Assembly (NCBI GenBank): GCA_029558435.1
Contig: JAKQEZ010000745.1
Span: 1 to 61,715, forward strand
Source: Bacteroidota bacterium
GTDB taxonomy: Bacteria > Bacteroidota > Bacteroidia > Flavobacteriales > Crocinitomicaceae
DNA: 61,715 nt
Reading direction: 5' to 3'
Shown one piece after another: positions 40,518-49,316 of the stretch (its first letter is position 1; each line of letters begins with the position of its first letter). The notes beneath the pieces are model-generated. The model was not told the origin of the DNA. It searched no databases and worked only from the letters and a program-made list of their open reading frames with translations. A program made the position numbers and the translations under genes.

Positions 40518-41207
40518 ATGCCCAAACCAAACAGTCAACCCGTAAGTTGTCAAACTTGCGAGGTGCGTCATCTTTCATTATTCAAATCGCTGTGTGCGGA
40601 GGGAGTAAATGAATTGAATGACATAAAAGATTGTATTATTTACAAGAAAAACGAACCTGTTTTTGTTGAAGGAGCTTATCCTAAAGGCATTTTCTGTATC
40701 AAAGCTGGAAAAATTAAAGTATTTACTATTGGTGAATCGGGCAAAGAGCAAATTATTCGAATTGCCAAAGAGGGCGATGTGATTGGGTTTCGATCCTTGT
40801 TCAGCGAAGAGCCTTATCGTCTTTCTGCAACAACACTTGAAGATTGTAGTGTATGCGTTATTAAAACGGATGACTTTTCAAAACAAGTTGAAAATCAACC
40901 TGAATTATTGCAAGCTGTATTGCGTGAATTATCCAAAGAAGCTGGTGAATTAGCTTTGTTTATCAAAACCATGGCACAAAAAACTGTGCGTCAACGTTTG
41001 GCAATAATTTTATTGGTCTTGAATGAAATTTATAAAAATCAGCAAATTAATTTATCGCGTGAAGATTTAGCAAATTTTGTTGGAACAGCTACAGAAACAG
41101 TCATACGCCTTCTTAAAGATTTTAAAGAAGAAGGTGTTATAGAAATTCACGGTCGTGCTATTGAATTATTAAATGTGCCACTACTGGTGCAAGAAGCAGA
41201 ACGTTAA
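40518..41207 (+). CDS. Crp/Fnr family regulator, possible 4Fe-4S Fnr type
   Basis: 229 residues from ATG 40518; the TTG at 40500 overlaps the -7 element and is unlikely. An N-terminal cysteine group (C11, C14, C26) and a fourth at C113 (EDCSVC) stand where FNR of E. coli carries its oxygen-sensing 4Fe-4S ligands, although spacing between C14 and C26 is longer. A cAMP-binding-like barrel follows, then the helix-turn-helix with SREDLANFVGTATETVIRLL. The recognition helix has ExxIR instead of FNR's ExxSR. It lies between the cco operon and ccoI, both of which have palindromes at promoters, so it is the best candidate for their activator. Confidence 0.82.
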   Translation: MPKPNSQPVSCQTCEVRHLSLFKSLCAEGVNELNDIKDCIIYKKNEPVFVEGAYPKGIFCIKAGKIKVFTIGESGKEQIIRIAKEGDVIGFRSLFSEEPYRLSATTLEDCSVCVIKTDDFSKQVENQPELLQAVLRELSKEAGELALFIKTMAQKTVRQRLAIILLVLNEIYKNQQINLSREDLANFVGTATETVIRLLKDFKEEGVIEIHGRAIELLNVPLLVQEAER

Positions 41208-43573
41208 TTTTTAAAAGTTTTTAGGTGCACCAATAATGTACTTAATGCTACAATAGTAATAGAACTCATTGGCATTATGATGGCTGCAATTAAGGGTGAA
41301 AGTGCTCCAGTGACTGCAAACGATAAACCAATGGTGTTGTAAACCAACGAAAACCCCAAGCAAATTTTTAATACTTTCTTAGCATAGTGACTCATTTCTA
41401 AAAATTGATTCAATCGCGCTAATTTATCAGCTTTGATAATTGCATCCGACGATGGTGTAAAACGAAAAACATCTTCAGAAACTGCAATGCCAACGTGTGC
41501 AACGCCCAATGCTCCCGAATCGTTCAATCCGTCACCAACCATCAATACTTTTTTGCCTTCTTGTTGCAAATTCAACACATAATCCAATTTATCGTTGGGC
41601 GTTTGATTGAAGCGAACAGTGCTATCTCCACCCACCAAATTTTTTATCAATTCATAATCTTTGTCTTTATCGCCCGATAAAACATGTACCGTGTAGTTGT
41701 TTAAACTTTTGATCAACGAATGTACGCCAAGACGCAGTTCGGAGTGGAACACAAATTTCCCAGATTTTTCACCAATTTTGAAATACGTTTCTGTTTCATT
41801 GCTGCTCACTGTGTTTCCAAATAAATAAACATGACTTCCAATGCTTGCTGATAAATTTTCTGAAGATGTACAAGAAATACCTTTATTTACTTCTTCCACA
41901 AAATTGGAAATTGTTGCTGTTGAATGAATACCTTGCAATTTGTAATAGCGAACAATGGCGCGAGAAAGTGGGTGAGTGGAACAATTGGCCAACGAACACA
42001 ATAACTCTTTTTCACTGTCCGAAAGTTCATCACCAATATATTCAACTTGTAAATTAGTACTTTCGGTCAACGTTCCTGTTTTGTCAAACACAACATCGGT
42101 AATTTCATTCATACGTTCAATAACAGCCGTATTTTTCAAATACAAACCTTTACGTCCCATCAATTTCATGCTGTTTCCAAATGTAAATGGGGAAGAAAGT
42201 GCCAATGCACACGGACAAGCAACAATCAACACAGCAACAACAATTTCTAATATTCGCGTGTAATCAATAAATACCCAGGCAATTGCAGAAAGCAATGCAA
42301 TGGCTAAAACTACCCACAAAAAATAACGGGCAATGGTATCTTGAAATTTATAGCGATTGGGCTTTAATTTATCAAATTTAACATCGTTCCATAATTGGGT
42401 TAACAAACTGCGATTAGATGGGCGATCGGATTTTAATACAACTTTTTGCCCCAACAATTTTCCTCCAGCATAGATGTAATCGCCTTTGCTTTTGTAGATT
42501 GGAACAGATTCTCCGGTTACAAAACTGTAGTCAATTTTAGCTGTTTCGCTTTGCAAAATACTATCACAAGGAATTATTTCTTCGTTGCGAATGAGAATTT
42601 TATCTCCCACATTAATTTTTTCAATTTCAACAATTTCCTCTCCGTTATCCGTAATTTTTGTAACCGCAACCGGAAAATACGAAGTGTAATCGCGCTCAAA
42701 CGACAATGATTTATAGGTTCTATTTTGAAACCATTTTCCAATCAATAAAAAGAAAATGAATCCTGCAAAAGAATCCATGTAACCCGGACCACCTTCGGTG
42801 ATTATTGTAAACACACTTTGAGAATACAAAGCAATGATACCAATAGCAATTGGAACATCTAAATTTAAACTTTTACTTTTGATGGATTTGTAGGCCGAAA
42901 TAAAATAGTCGCGAGCAGAGAATAGCAACACGGGCACAGAAACCAACAACGATAGGATGGAGGTGAAAAAACGGATTTTATAATCCATGGTGTCGATGCC
43001 TAAATATTCCGGAAAACTCCACAGCATAATGCTACCAAAAGCAAAAGCAGCAATCCCTAATTTATAGAAAAATACTTTGTCTATTTTTTTAGATTGCTCT
43101 TTTCGGTTTCCAAAGTTGGGTGCATAACCTATTTTATTTAAAAAATGTGCTAATTCCGAAAGTTGCAATTCATTTTTTCTATACGTAATTAATGCCTCGC
43201 GTTGTACAAAATTCACCTGGCATGAAGTAACCGCTGGCAAAATTTTGGGTAAATTTTCTAATAAATAAATGCAACTTGAACAGTGAATTTCGGGTAAAAA
43301 GAGGGTGATTTTAACAAAAGTATCGTCTTCAAAGTCAATAAAACGTGCTTTTATCTCTGGAACTTCTAAAAAATCGTATTTGTGTTGTTGAATTTTTTGT
43401 GGACGAACCCCCGATTTTTCTTCCAATTGATAAAAATTCCCCAACTGATTATCGGTGAGCAACTGATATACCGTCATGCATCCATTGCAACAAAATGACT
43501 TTTCTTTATAAGTATAATGTTGATTACCAATAATTTCATCACCACAATGGTCACATGATAGATTTTTTTCCAT
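41204..43573 (-). CDS. ccoI: copper-translocating P-type ATPase CcoI (FixI type)
   Basis: 789 residues. The N-terminus has CDHCGDEI and FCCNGC metal-binding cysteines, then CSSC; eight membrane helices are expected. Key motifs: C453-P454-C455 in VACPCALALSS, phosphorylation site D497 in DKTGTLTE, HP of CSTHPLS, and GDGLNDSGAL. It exports Cu+ for the cbb3 oxidase. In many genomes ccoI heads the cco cluster; here it is convergent with the Fnr-type gene, sharing the four bases TTAA of the two stops. Its own promoter has a matching Fnr-like palindrome. Confidence 0.92.
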   Translation of the reverse strand: MEKNLSCDHCGDEIIGNQHYTYKEKSFCCNGCMTVYQLLTDNQLGNFYQLEEKSGVRPQKIQQHKYDFLEVPEIKARFIDFEDDTFVKITLFLPEIHCSSCIYLLENLPKILPAVTSCQVNFVQREALITYRKNELQLSELAHFLNKIGYAPNFGNRKEQSKKIDKVFFYKLGIAAFAFGSIMLWSFPEYLGIDTMDYKIRFFTSILSLLVSVPVLLFSARDYFISAYKSIKSKSLNLDVPIAIGIIALYSQSVFTIITEGGPGYMDSFAGFIFFLLIGKWFQNRTYKSLSFERDYTSYFPVAVTKITDNGEEIVEIEKINVGDKILIRNEEIIPCDSILQSETAKIDYSFVTGESVPIYKSKGDYIYAGGKLLGQKVVLKSDRPSNRSLLTQLWNDVKFDKLKPNRYKFQDTIARYFLWVVLAIALLSAIAWVFIDYTRILEIVVAVLIVACPCALALSSPFTFGNSMKLMGRKGLYLKNTAVIERMNEITDVVFDKTGTLTESTNLQVEYIGDELSDSEKELLCSLANCSTHPLSRAIVRYYKLQGIHSTATISNFVEEVNKGISCTSSENLSASIGSHVYLFGNTVSSNETETYFKIGEKSGKFVFHSELRLGVHSLIKSLNNYTVHVLSGDKDKDYELIKNLVGGDSTVRFNQTPNDKLDYVLNLQQEGKKVLMVGDGLNDSGALGVAHVGIAVSEDVFRFTPSSDAIIKADKLARLNQFLEMSHYAKKVLKICLGFSLVYNTIGLSFAVTGALSPLIAAIIMPMSSITIVALSTLLVHLKTFKN

Positions 43574-43592
43574 TTTTGTAAAAATTCAAGTG

Positions 43593-43600
43593 CAAAGTAA
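43593..43600 (-). promoter_or_regulatory. -7-like element of ccoI
   Basis: Reverse-strand TTACTTTG followed by CA (spacing one base off TAnnTTTG), 19 nt before the start codon. It is weak without an activator. Confidence 0.4.
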
Positions 43601-43622
43601 CGATGAAAGTTGATTTTAAAAA

Positions 43623-43636
43623 ATGATAAAAATCAT
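43623..43636 (-). promoter_or_regulatory. Fnr-like palindrome before ccoI
   Basis: ATGAT-AAAA-ATCAT has perfect 5-bp half-sites with a 4-nt spacer. It ends 26 nt before the TTTG of the ccoI -7-like element, exactly as at the cco operon. Best read as a binding site of an Fnr-type activator. Confidence 0.6.
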
Positions 43637-43681
43637 ATTCAACTGGAATCTTACTTTTTTACACAAATTTATTGGAATTGC

Positions 43682-43711
43682 TTGTTAGATTAAAAAAATA
43701 GTATATCTTTG
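43682..43711 (+). promoter_or_regulatory. rpmH promoter
   Basis: TTG (43682-43684), 19 nt, then TATCTTTG (43704-43711) followed by CA. Matches the consensus on both elements; the leader before rpmH is about 40 nt. Confidence 0.75.
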
Positions 43712-43755
43712 CAATCCGAATTTTTGATAAAAAACGCAATTATAAGATTTAGGAT

Positions 43756-43914
43756 ATGAAAAGAACGTTTCAACCTTCTGTAAGAAAAAGAAGAAATAAG
43801 CATGGATTTAGAAGCCGTATGGCTACTAAAAATGGACGTAGAGTATTAGCTGCTCGTCGCCGTAAAGGAAGAAAAAAATTGACTGTATCAGATGAACCAA
43901 TGCACAAGCGTTAA
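43756..43914 (+). CDS. rpmH: 50S ribosomal protein L34
   Basis: 52 residues read directly from ATG 43756 to TAA 43914. The sequence is the near-universal [18 protein letters not shown], then [17 protein letters not shown] and [12 protein letters not shown] weak purine-rich AGGA lies just ahead of the start. The C-terminal extension after the RKGRKKL block is typical of Bacteroidota. L34 binds 23S rRNA. rnpA and yidD, its usual neighbours, are not here. It is flanked by a strong promoter and a terminator, so it is a single-gene unit. Confidence 0.97.
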   Translation: MKRTFQPSVRKRRNKHGFRSRMATKNGRRVLAARRRKGRKKLTVSDEPMHKR

Positions 43915-43937
43915 TCGTTTATCTGTTTAAATATTTT

Positions 43938-43968
43938 AGCCGATTCTGCAAAGTATCGGCTTTTTTTG
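43938..43968 (+). terminator. terminator after rpmH
   Basis: Stem AGCCGAT / ATCGGCT with a 10-nt loop, followed by a run of seven T. From here to 44160 (192 nt) I see only A/T-rich spacer. Confidence 0.85.
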
Positions 43969-44160
43969 TTAATAACAATAACACTACTGCATGCACGTTT
44001 GTGCAACATGTTTTTTCATACGATTTTGAATTTTAATTAAACAATCGATTTAAAATTTAATTGAAACTATAAATCAAATTTTAAACCCTTCTTATTTAGA
44101 ATGATTTAAAATTAATAAAAATTCAACGAGAAAACAAGAATTAGGACAAAAGAATGCGAT

Positions 44161-44469
44161 TTATTTTTTTTGTTGATTGCTCCATCTTAATGCAATAATA
44201 AAAGGCAATCCAATGCAGATAATAAATGCCAGTGCATAGCCAGTTGGTTTCAAATAAAAATCGTTGACATTTTCCAAATCGCCTTCGTTAAAACCTTTGC
44301 CTATGAAATGCGAAAGGCTTAATGGCGCTTCAATTGTAACTGCTTGCAAACCGTTTTGAAATTCAATGACGCCTGGGAATAATTGAATAGGGAAGAACCA
44401 TAATGGTATATTGACAATTAACAAGCAAATGACAAAGATGAGGGCGAATTTTAATTTATTATTTTTCAT
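44161..44469 (-). CDS. small membrane protein of unknown function
   Basis: 102 residues with two hydrophobic helices (about 7-27 and 77-95) and a short middle part that carries no motif I know. The C-terminus is Lys-rich (NQQKK), as expected for a cytosolic end. Length and composition are plausible for a real gene but no family was recognised. It lies alone between rpmH and the sensor kinase, transcribed toward rpmH. Confidence 0.55.
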   Translation of the reverse strand: MKNNKLKFALIFVICLLIVNIPLWFFPIQLFPGVIEFQNGLQAVTIEAPLSLSHFIGKGFNEGDLENVNDFYLKPTGYALAFIICIGLPFIIALRWSNQQKK

Positions 44470-44562
44470 TTTAAAACGAACTGAAGGCGAAAATTAATCA
44501 AAAAGTAGGGATTCAAACAAATAAAGCGCTACATTTATCGTTTTCATTGCAGAAATTACCGC

Positions 44563-46107
44563 ATGAATTTATATACAAACAAACAAAAGTGGAAGATTGT
44601 ACTGTTAATTGTTGCCCTGCTATTGGTTGGGGCTTCGTTGTTTGTATCCAATGAAATTGTTTCCAAAGTAGCTGCTCAAGAACGTCAACGGGCCAAACAA
44701 TGGGCATCCATGATTAAAAAAAGGGTAGAGTTGATACAGTTAACCGACCGTACTTTTACCCAATTGCGCGAAAAGGAAAAAGAAAAAATGAAGCTGTGGG
44801 TGGATGCTTCCAAAGAGATTGCTAATCCTTCTGCGTATTCCATTCCTGAATTTCCAATGCAAATTGTGAAAGACAACAACGATATTCCAGTTATTCTTTT
44901 GGACAATGATGCAAATATTTCGGGCTACCGCAACTTAGATTTTGACACATCCAACATTCGTCAAGTTTATCCTGAATTATCTTCCAAAAAATTGATTAAA
45001 AAATTTGATGATTCTTTGCGCGTATTGGCGGGCGTATGGGAGAAAAAAAATCCAGCGTTTACTGTTGAAGTGTACCAAGGACTTTTTATGAAATATGTGT
45101 ACGACGATTCAAAGGAAATTAGTCGTTTGGAAAAAGACCGCGATTCGTTGTTTAAATCATTCAACAAAGAAATTATTGAAGACGAGGAATTGGTACCCGT
45201 AATGTTGATTAACCAAGAAACACGTCAGGTTATTGGAACCAACATCAACGATTCTGTTTTTATGCACACCGATGTGAATAGTTTGATTCGGGATATGTCT
45301 AAAACCAACGACTCTATTGTGATTGATTTTAGCAACAACGTGAAAAATGTATTGTATTTTGATAGTAGCCCCGTTGTTAAACAGCTCCAATATTTTCCCT
45401 ACATCCAATTTGTTATCATTGGTTTGTTTGTGTTTATTGCCTATTTGTTGTTTAGCACTTTTAGAAAAGCCGAACAAAATCAGGTATGGGCTGGAATGGC
45501 AAAAGAAACAGCTCACCAATTAGGAACTCCGATTTCATCATTAATGGCGTGGGTAGAGCTCTTGCGTTCTCAAGAAGTAGATGCGATGATTGTGGACGAA
45601 ATGCATAAAGATATTGACCGTTTGAACAAAGTTACCGATCGTTTCTCTAAAATTGGTAGCGAAGCCAAAATGGAGTCCATGAATTTATCGGTAACCGTTC
45701 AAGAAATTATTGATTATCTGCAAGTTAGAACATCAAAACAAGTTCAATTTACATCCAAAATTGAAGAAAATGTTATGGCTCCCCACAGTTCTTCGTTGAT
45801 TTCATGGGTGATAGAAAACATTGCTAAAAATGCTATTGATGCTATGGAAGGAAAAGGGAAGTTGAACATTACCTTAAAATCCACATCAGAAATGGCTGTT
45901 ATTTATATTTCGGATACCGGAAAAGGAATGACCCCGCAACAAATTCGCTCTATTTTCAAGCCGGGCTATACCACCAAAAAACGGGGTTGGGGATTGGGTT
46001 TAACCTTGGTAAAACGTATTGTTGAAGAATACCACAAAGGAAAAGTGGTGGTAGAAAAATCGCAAATAGGTGAGGGAACGACCTTTAAAGTAACGATTCC
46101 GATGTGA
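44563..46107 (+). CDS. sensor histidine kinase
   Basis: 514 residues. A membrane helix near residues 12-30 and another near 283-303 flank a periplasmic sensor region of about 250 residues rich in charged residues (no known fold visible). The dimerisation H-box is AKETAHQLGTPISSL with H318 as phospho-acceptor. The ATPase domain has N-box ENIAKNAIDAMEGKGK, G1 SDTGKGM and G2 KRGWGLGLTLVKRI. The kinase would sense an envelope or external signal. No response regulator is encoded nearby, so its partner is unknown (orphan). Confidence 0.88.
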   Translation: MNLYTNKQKWKIVLLIVALLLVGASLFVSNEIVSKVAAQERQRAKQWASMIKKRVELIQLTDRTFTQLREKEKEKMKLWVDASKEIANPSAYSIPEFPMQIVKDNNDIPVILLDNDANISGYRNLDFDTSNIRQVYPELSSKKLIKKFDDSLRVLAGVWEKKNPAFTVEVYQGLFMKYVYDDSKEISRLEKDRDSLFKSFNKEIIEDEELVPVMLINQETRQVIGTNINDSVFMHTDVNSLIRDMSKTNDSIVIDFSNNVKNVLYFDSSPVVKQLQYFPYIQFVIIGLFVFIAYLLFSTFRKAEQNQVWAGMAKETAHQLGTPISSLMAWVELLRSQEVDAMIVDEMHKDIDRLNKVTDRFSKIGSEAKMESMNLSVTVQEIIDYLQVRTSKQVQFTSKIEENVMAPHSSSLISWVIENIAKNAIDAMEGKGKLNITLKSTSEMAVIYISDTGKGMTPQQIRSIFKPGYTTKKRGWGLGLTLVKRIVEEYHKGKVVVEKSQIGEGTTFKVTIPM

Positions 46108-46124
46108 TGAAACGAAAAAAATCA

Positions 46125-46132
46125 TATATTTG
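46125..46132 (+). promoter_or_regulatory. efp -7 element
   Basis: TATATTTG followed by CA, 44 nt before the efp start and 17 nt beyond the kinase stop. No clear -33 TTG at 19-21 nt. Confidence 0.45.
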
Positions 46133-46176
46133 CACTCCAAATAAAACAAAGCAATTTAAATTAAACTATAAATAAT

Positions 46177-46743
46177 ATGGCTACAACAGCGGATATTAGA
46201 AACGGATTATGTATTAAACACAACGATAAATTGTGTCAAATTATTGAATTTCAACACGTAAAACCAGGTAAAGGTCCTGCATTTGTACGTACAAAAATGC
46301 GTCAAATTGAAACTGGAAAAATTTTGGATTTCACTTTCTCAGCAGGTCACAAAATTGAACCAGTTCGTATTGAAAACAGAGAGTACCAATATTTGTATGA
46401 AGAAGCAGATGCATTTGTTTTCATGAACAACGAAACGTATGAACAAGTGTTGATTCCAACTGCAATGATTGAAAAACCAAAGTTTTTACAAGAAGGTTTG
46501 GTATGTAACATTTTATTCCACGCTGAAGAAGAAATGCCATTGGTGGTTGAATTGCCAATGTACATCATTTCTGAGGTTACTTACACAGAGCCAGGTGTGA
46601 AAGGAGATACAGCAACAAACTCTATGAAACCTGCAACAATTGCAACAGGAGCAGAAGTAAAAGTTCCTTTGTTTATTGACAACGGTGAAGTAATCAAAAT
46701 TGATACACGCACAGGTACATACGTAGAAAGAGTAAAAGGATAG
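46177..46743 (+). CDS. efp: elongation factor P
   Basis: 188 residues, standard length. The N-terminal KOW-like domain has the tip loop PGKGPAF with K32, the site modified in many bacteria; the conserved C-terminal end is VPLFIDNGEVIKIDTRTGTY. EF-P relieves ribosome stalling at polyproline stretches. Single-gene unit with a -7 element and strong terminator; no epmA or epmB gene is present in this window. Confidence 0.97.
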   Translation: MATTADIRNGLCIKHNDKLCQIIEFQHVKPGKGPAFVRTKMRQIETGKILDFTFSAGHKIEPVRIENREYQYLYEEADAFVFMNNETYEQVLIPTAMIEKPKFLQEGLVCNILFHAEEEMPLVVELPMYIISEVTYTEPGVKGDTATNSMKPATIATGAEVKVPLFIDNGEVIKIDTRTGTYVERVKG

Positions 46744-46764
46744 TAGTTCACTATTGAGGATAGT

Positions 46765-46796
46765 AAAAAAGGCTTAGATTTCTCTAAGCCTTTTTT
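46765..46796 (+). terminator. terminator after efp
   Basis: Perfect stem AAGGCTTAGA / TCTAAGCCTT with flanking A and T runs; it could also serve the convergent moxR gene, whose stop is 50 nt away. Confidence 0.85.
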
Positions 46797-46846
46797 GTGT
46801 TTATTAAAATGTAATTGAATTTTTAAGAACTTTCAGCTAAAAAAAA

Positions 46847-47800
46847 TTACAACAACTCTTTTATAATTTTTTCCATTGAATAGCCTTCTGCTTCGGCGCG
46901 GTAATTTCTTACCAAACGGTGACGTAAAATAGGCAATGCAACTGCTTTTACATCTTCAATGTCGGGAGAGTATTTGCCATTCAAGGCTGCGTGGCATTTT
47001 GCTGCAATGATTAAATATTGCGAAGCACGTGGACCAGCTCCCCAAGTAATATAATCTTTTGTTAATGGTGTTGCAAATTCTGAGTTGATGCGTGTTTTTC
47101 CGACTAATTTCACCGCATATTCCAACACATTGTCGGCAACTGGTATTCTGCGAATCAATTCTTGGTAGGCAATAATTTGTTCGGCGTTCAACACTTGTTT
47201 TAACTCGGTTTTACTGTCAACAGTTGTGGCTCTTACAATTGCCATTTCTTCAACAAAAGTAGGGTAGTCCACCCAAATATTGAAAATAAAACGGTCGAGT
47301 TGTGCTTCTGGCAACGGATAAGTTCCTTCTTGCTCAATAGGGTTTTGTGTTGCTAACACAAAAAATGGCGCTTCCAATTTATAGGTTTTACCAGCTGTAG
47401 TAACCGAACGTTCTTGCATTGCCTCCAACAACGCCGATTGTGTTTTTGGTGGCGTACGGTTAATTTCGTCGGCCAAAATAATGTTATTAAAAATCGGGCC
47501 TTTGATGAATTTAAAATTTCTGGATTCATCCAATATTTCAGAACCAATAATGTCTGACGGCATTAAGTCGGGTGTAAACTGAATACGGTTAAACGACAAT
47601 CCCAACGTTTGAGCAATGGTGTTGACAAGCAATGTTTTTGCAAGTCCTGGCACGCCCACAAGTAAACAATGTCCTCGTGAAAAAATTGAAATCAATACTT
47701 GATCTACAACTTCATCTTGTCCAACGATTACTTTGTGAATTTCGTTTTTTAATTCGTTATAATGTTGTACTAATTGGTCTAAAGCAGCTTTATCTGACAT
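46847..47800 (-). CDS. MoxR family AAA ATPase
   Basis: 317 residues. AAA+ motifs: Walker A GVPGLAKT (49-56), Walker B ILADEINR, sensor FVLATQNPIEQEGTYPLPEAQLD (family hallmark) and a C-terminal lid with WGAGPRASQ. MoxR ATPases act as chaperones for vWA proteins, here perhaps a Bat protein. The next gene in the reading direction is on the other strand (efp), and DUF58 or Bat genes do not follow, in contrast with classic moxR-bat operons. It starts 30 nt after the smaller SurA-like gene. Confidence 0.92.
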   Translation of the reverse strand: MSDKAALDQLVQHYNELKNEIHKVIVGQDEVVDQVLISIFSRGHCLLVGVPGLAKTLLVNTIAQTLGLSFNRIQFTPDLMPSDIIGSEILDESRNFKFIKGPIFNNIILADEINRTPPKTQSALLEAMQERSVTTAGKTYKLEAPFFVLATQNPIEQEGTYPLPEAQLDRFIFNIWVDYPTFVEEMAIVRATTVDSKTELKQVLNAEQIIAYQELIRRIPVADNVLEYAVKLVGKTRINSEFATPLTKDYITWGAGPRASQYLIIAAKCHAALNGKYSPDIEDVKAVALPILRHRLVRNYRAEAEGYSMEKIIKELL

Positions 47801-47830
47801 GGTTAAGATTTTTGATAAATGTACAAAAAA

Positions 47831-49183
47831 TTACTTCAAATTCCAGTTGTATTTAAACGAACAGTTTTTGTATTCGTCGTTGATTTTCACATACGCCTGG
47901 CTGATTTTTCCTTTCACCCAAGCATCAATCATTTCTTGGTGTTTGGTGCTTTCAGCTGCTTTTTGAATCAACGGATAATCTTCTTTTAAATTAGCTTTAT
48001 GCGGTTCTGTGCGTTGAGCCAAACGCAATATACGCACCCCTTCTTTACGCGTCATCATGTCTTCGTATAAATTAGGTTCAGTAATTTGTCCTACAGCCAA
48101 TTTGTCGGTTAACAAATAAATTTGTTGGTCAATTTCACTCAAACTTGCAGCATCCCATTTTTGATCGCCAGTGTATGGGTTGGTAATAATACCACGGTTT
48201 TGCATTGTTGTTTCGTCGTTGGAATATTTTGCTACAGCATCATCCCAAGTAATTTCATTGGCTTTCAATTTACGGTAGCACGTATCTAATTTCAATGCAG
48301 CCAATTCTAAAGCTTCAGTAGTGTATTTCGGAATAATCAAAACGTGGGCACATGTATAATTATCACCTTTACGTTGGATTAATTTAACAATGTGATAACC
48401 GTATTCTGATTCAAAAACATCCGAAATTTCTCCTTCTTTTAAACTAAAAACAGCCGCTTCAAACGGGGCAACCATCATTCCTCTGCGTGCAGTAATTTCA
48501 CCTCCTTTAGATGCACTTCCTTTGTCATCTGAATACAAACGAGCCAATGTTGCGAAACTTTTTCCGCTTCTTGCTTGTTGTAAAATATCTTCTAATTCTG
48601 CTTTTGCACGTTGTTTATCCGCTTTTGTTACTTCTGGATACATAACAATTTGCTGAAACATTGTTTGTGCATTGATGTAGGGAATACTATCTGCAGGCAA
48701 TTTTTCAAAAAATTCTTTTACTTCGCGTGGTGTAATGGTTAAGTTTTCAGTGATTTTTCTTTCCATTTCATCGGCTAACATACGTTGATGAATGGCGCCA
48801 CGAAACTCGTCTTTAATTTGTGAAATGGTTTTTCCATAAAACTGCTCCATTTTTTCGCGGCTACCAATTTGAGCTTCAATAGAACGAATACGGTTTTCCA
48901 TTTCAGCATCTACTTGTTGGTCAGTTATTTCAATACTATCTAATTTTGCTTGGTTAATCAACAAGTTTTGATACATGATTCCTTCCAAAACGTTGCATCT
49001 AAATGATTCGTCAATGGTTATACCTGCTTGTTGTGCTTGTAAAACTTGGGCTTCTATGTCGGATTGCAAAATAACATTGTCGCCAATTTGTGCCACAACA
49101 CCATTCAACAATGTTCTTTTTTGTTGTCCAAAAGTTACACCCAAAGATGCAACAATAAAACTTAAACCAATTATTAATTTCAT
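47831..49183 (-). CDS. SurA-like peptidyl-prolyl isomerase
   Basis: 450 residues with a signal peptide (about 1-19). The N-terminal SurA-type chaperone helices include VVAQIGDNVILQSDIEAQ and DQQVDAEMENRI. A parvulin (rotamase) domain covers about residues 174-280 (ARLYSDDKGSASKGGEI, ESEYGYHIVKLIQ), with a second, degenerate one to about 400. It is probably a periplasmic folding factor for outer-membrane proteins. It is followed by moxR (30 nt), and preceded by a paralogue across a terminator. Confidence 0.88.
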   Translation of the reverse strand: MKLIIGLSFIVASLGVTFGQQKRTLLNGVVAQIGDNVILQSDIEAQVLQAQQAGITIDESFRCNVLEGIMYQNLLINQAKLDSIEITDQQVDAEMENRIRSIEAQIGSREKMEQFYGKTISQIKDEFRGAIHQRMLADEMERKITENLTITPREVKEFFEKLPADSIPYINAQTMFQQIVMYPEVTKADKQRAKAELEDILQQARSGKSFATLARLYSDDKGSASKGGEITARRGMMVAPFEAAVFSLKEGEISDVFESEYGYHIVKLIQRKGDNYTCAHVLIIPKYTTEALELAALKLDTCYRKLKANEITWDDAVAKYSNDETTMQNRGIITNPYTGDQKWDAASLSEIDQQIYLLTDKLAVGQITEPNLYEDMMTRKEGVRILRLAQRTEPHKANLKEDYPLIQKAAESTKHQEMIDAWVKGKISQAYVKINDEYKNCSFKYNWNLK

Positions 49184-49272
49184 GTATCTTATTTACTATT
49201 TTGTGTCAACGTTTTGTATCTAAATTTATTTCTTTTTCGATAGTATAGAACAACGTTTAAATGCAACTATAT

Positions 49273-49303
49273 AAAAAAAGGCTGACTAGTTGGCCAGCCT
49301 TTT
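49273..49303 (-). terminator. terminator of the larger PpiC-type gene
   Basis: Arms AAAAGGCTG (49276-49284) and CAGCCTTTT (49295-49303) with T run on the reverse strand. It separates the two isomerase genes into different transcripts. Confidence 0.75.
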
Positions 49304-49316
49304 GATTTTTTTAGGT

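Noticed and set aside
43969..44160. Possible small RNA in the gap between rpmH terminator and the small membrane protein gene
   Set aside because: No promoter-terminator pair and no GC-rich structure were seen; it is plain A/T-rich spacer.
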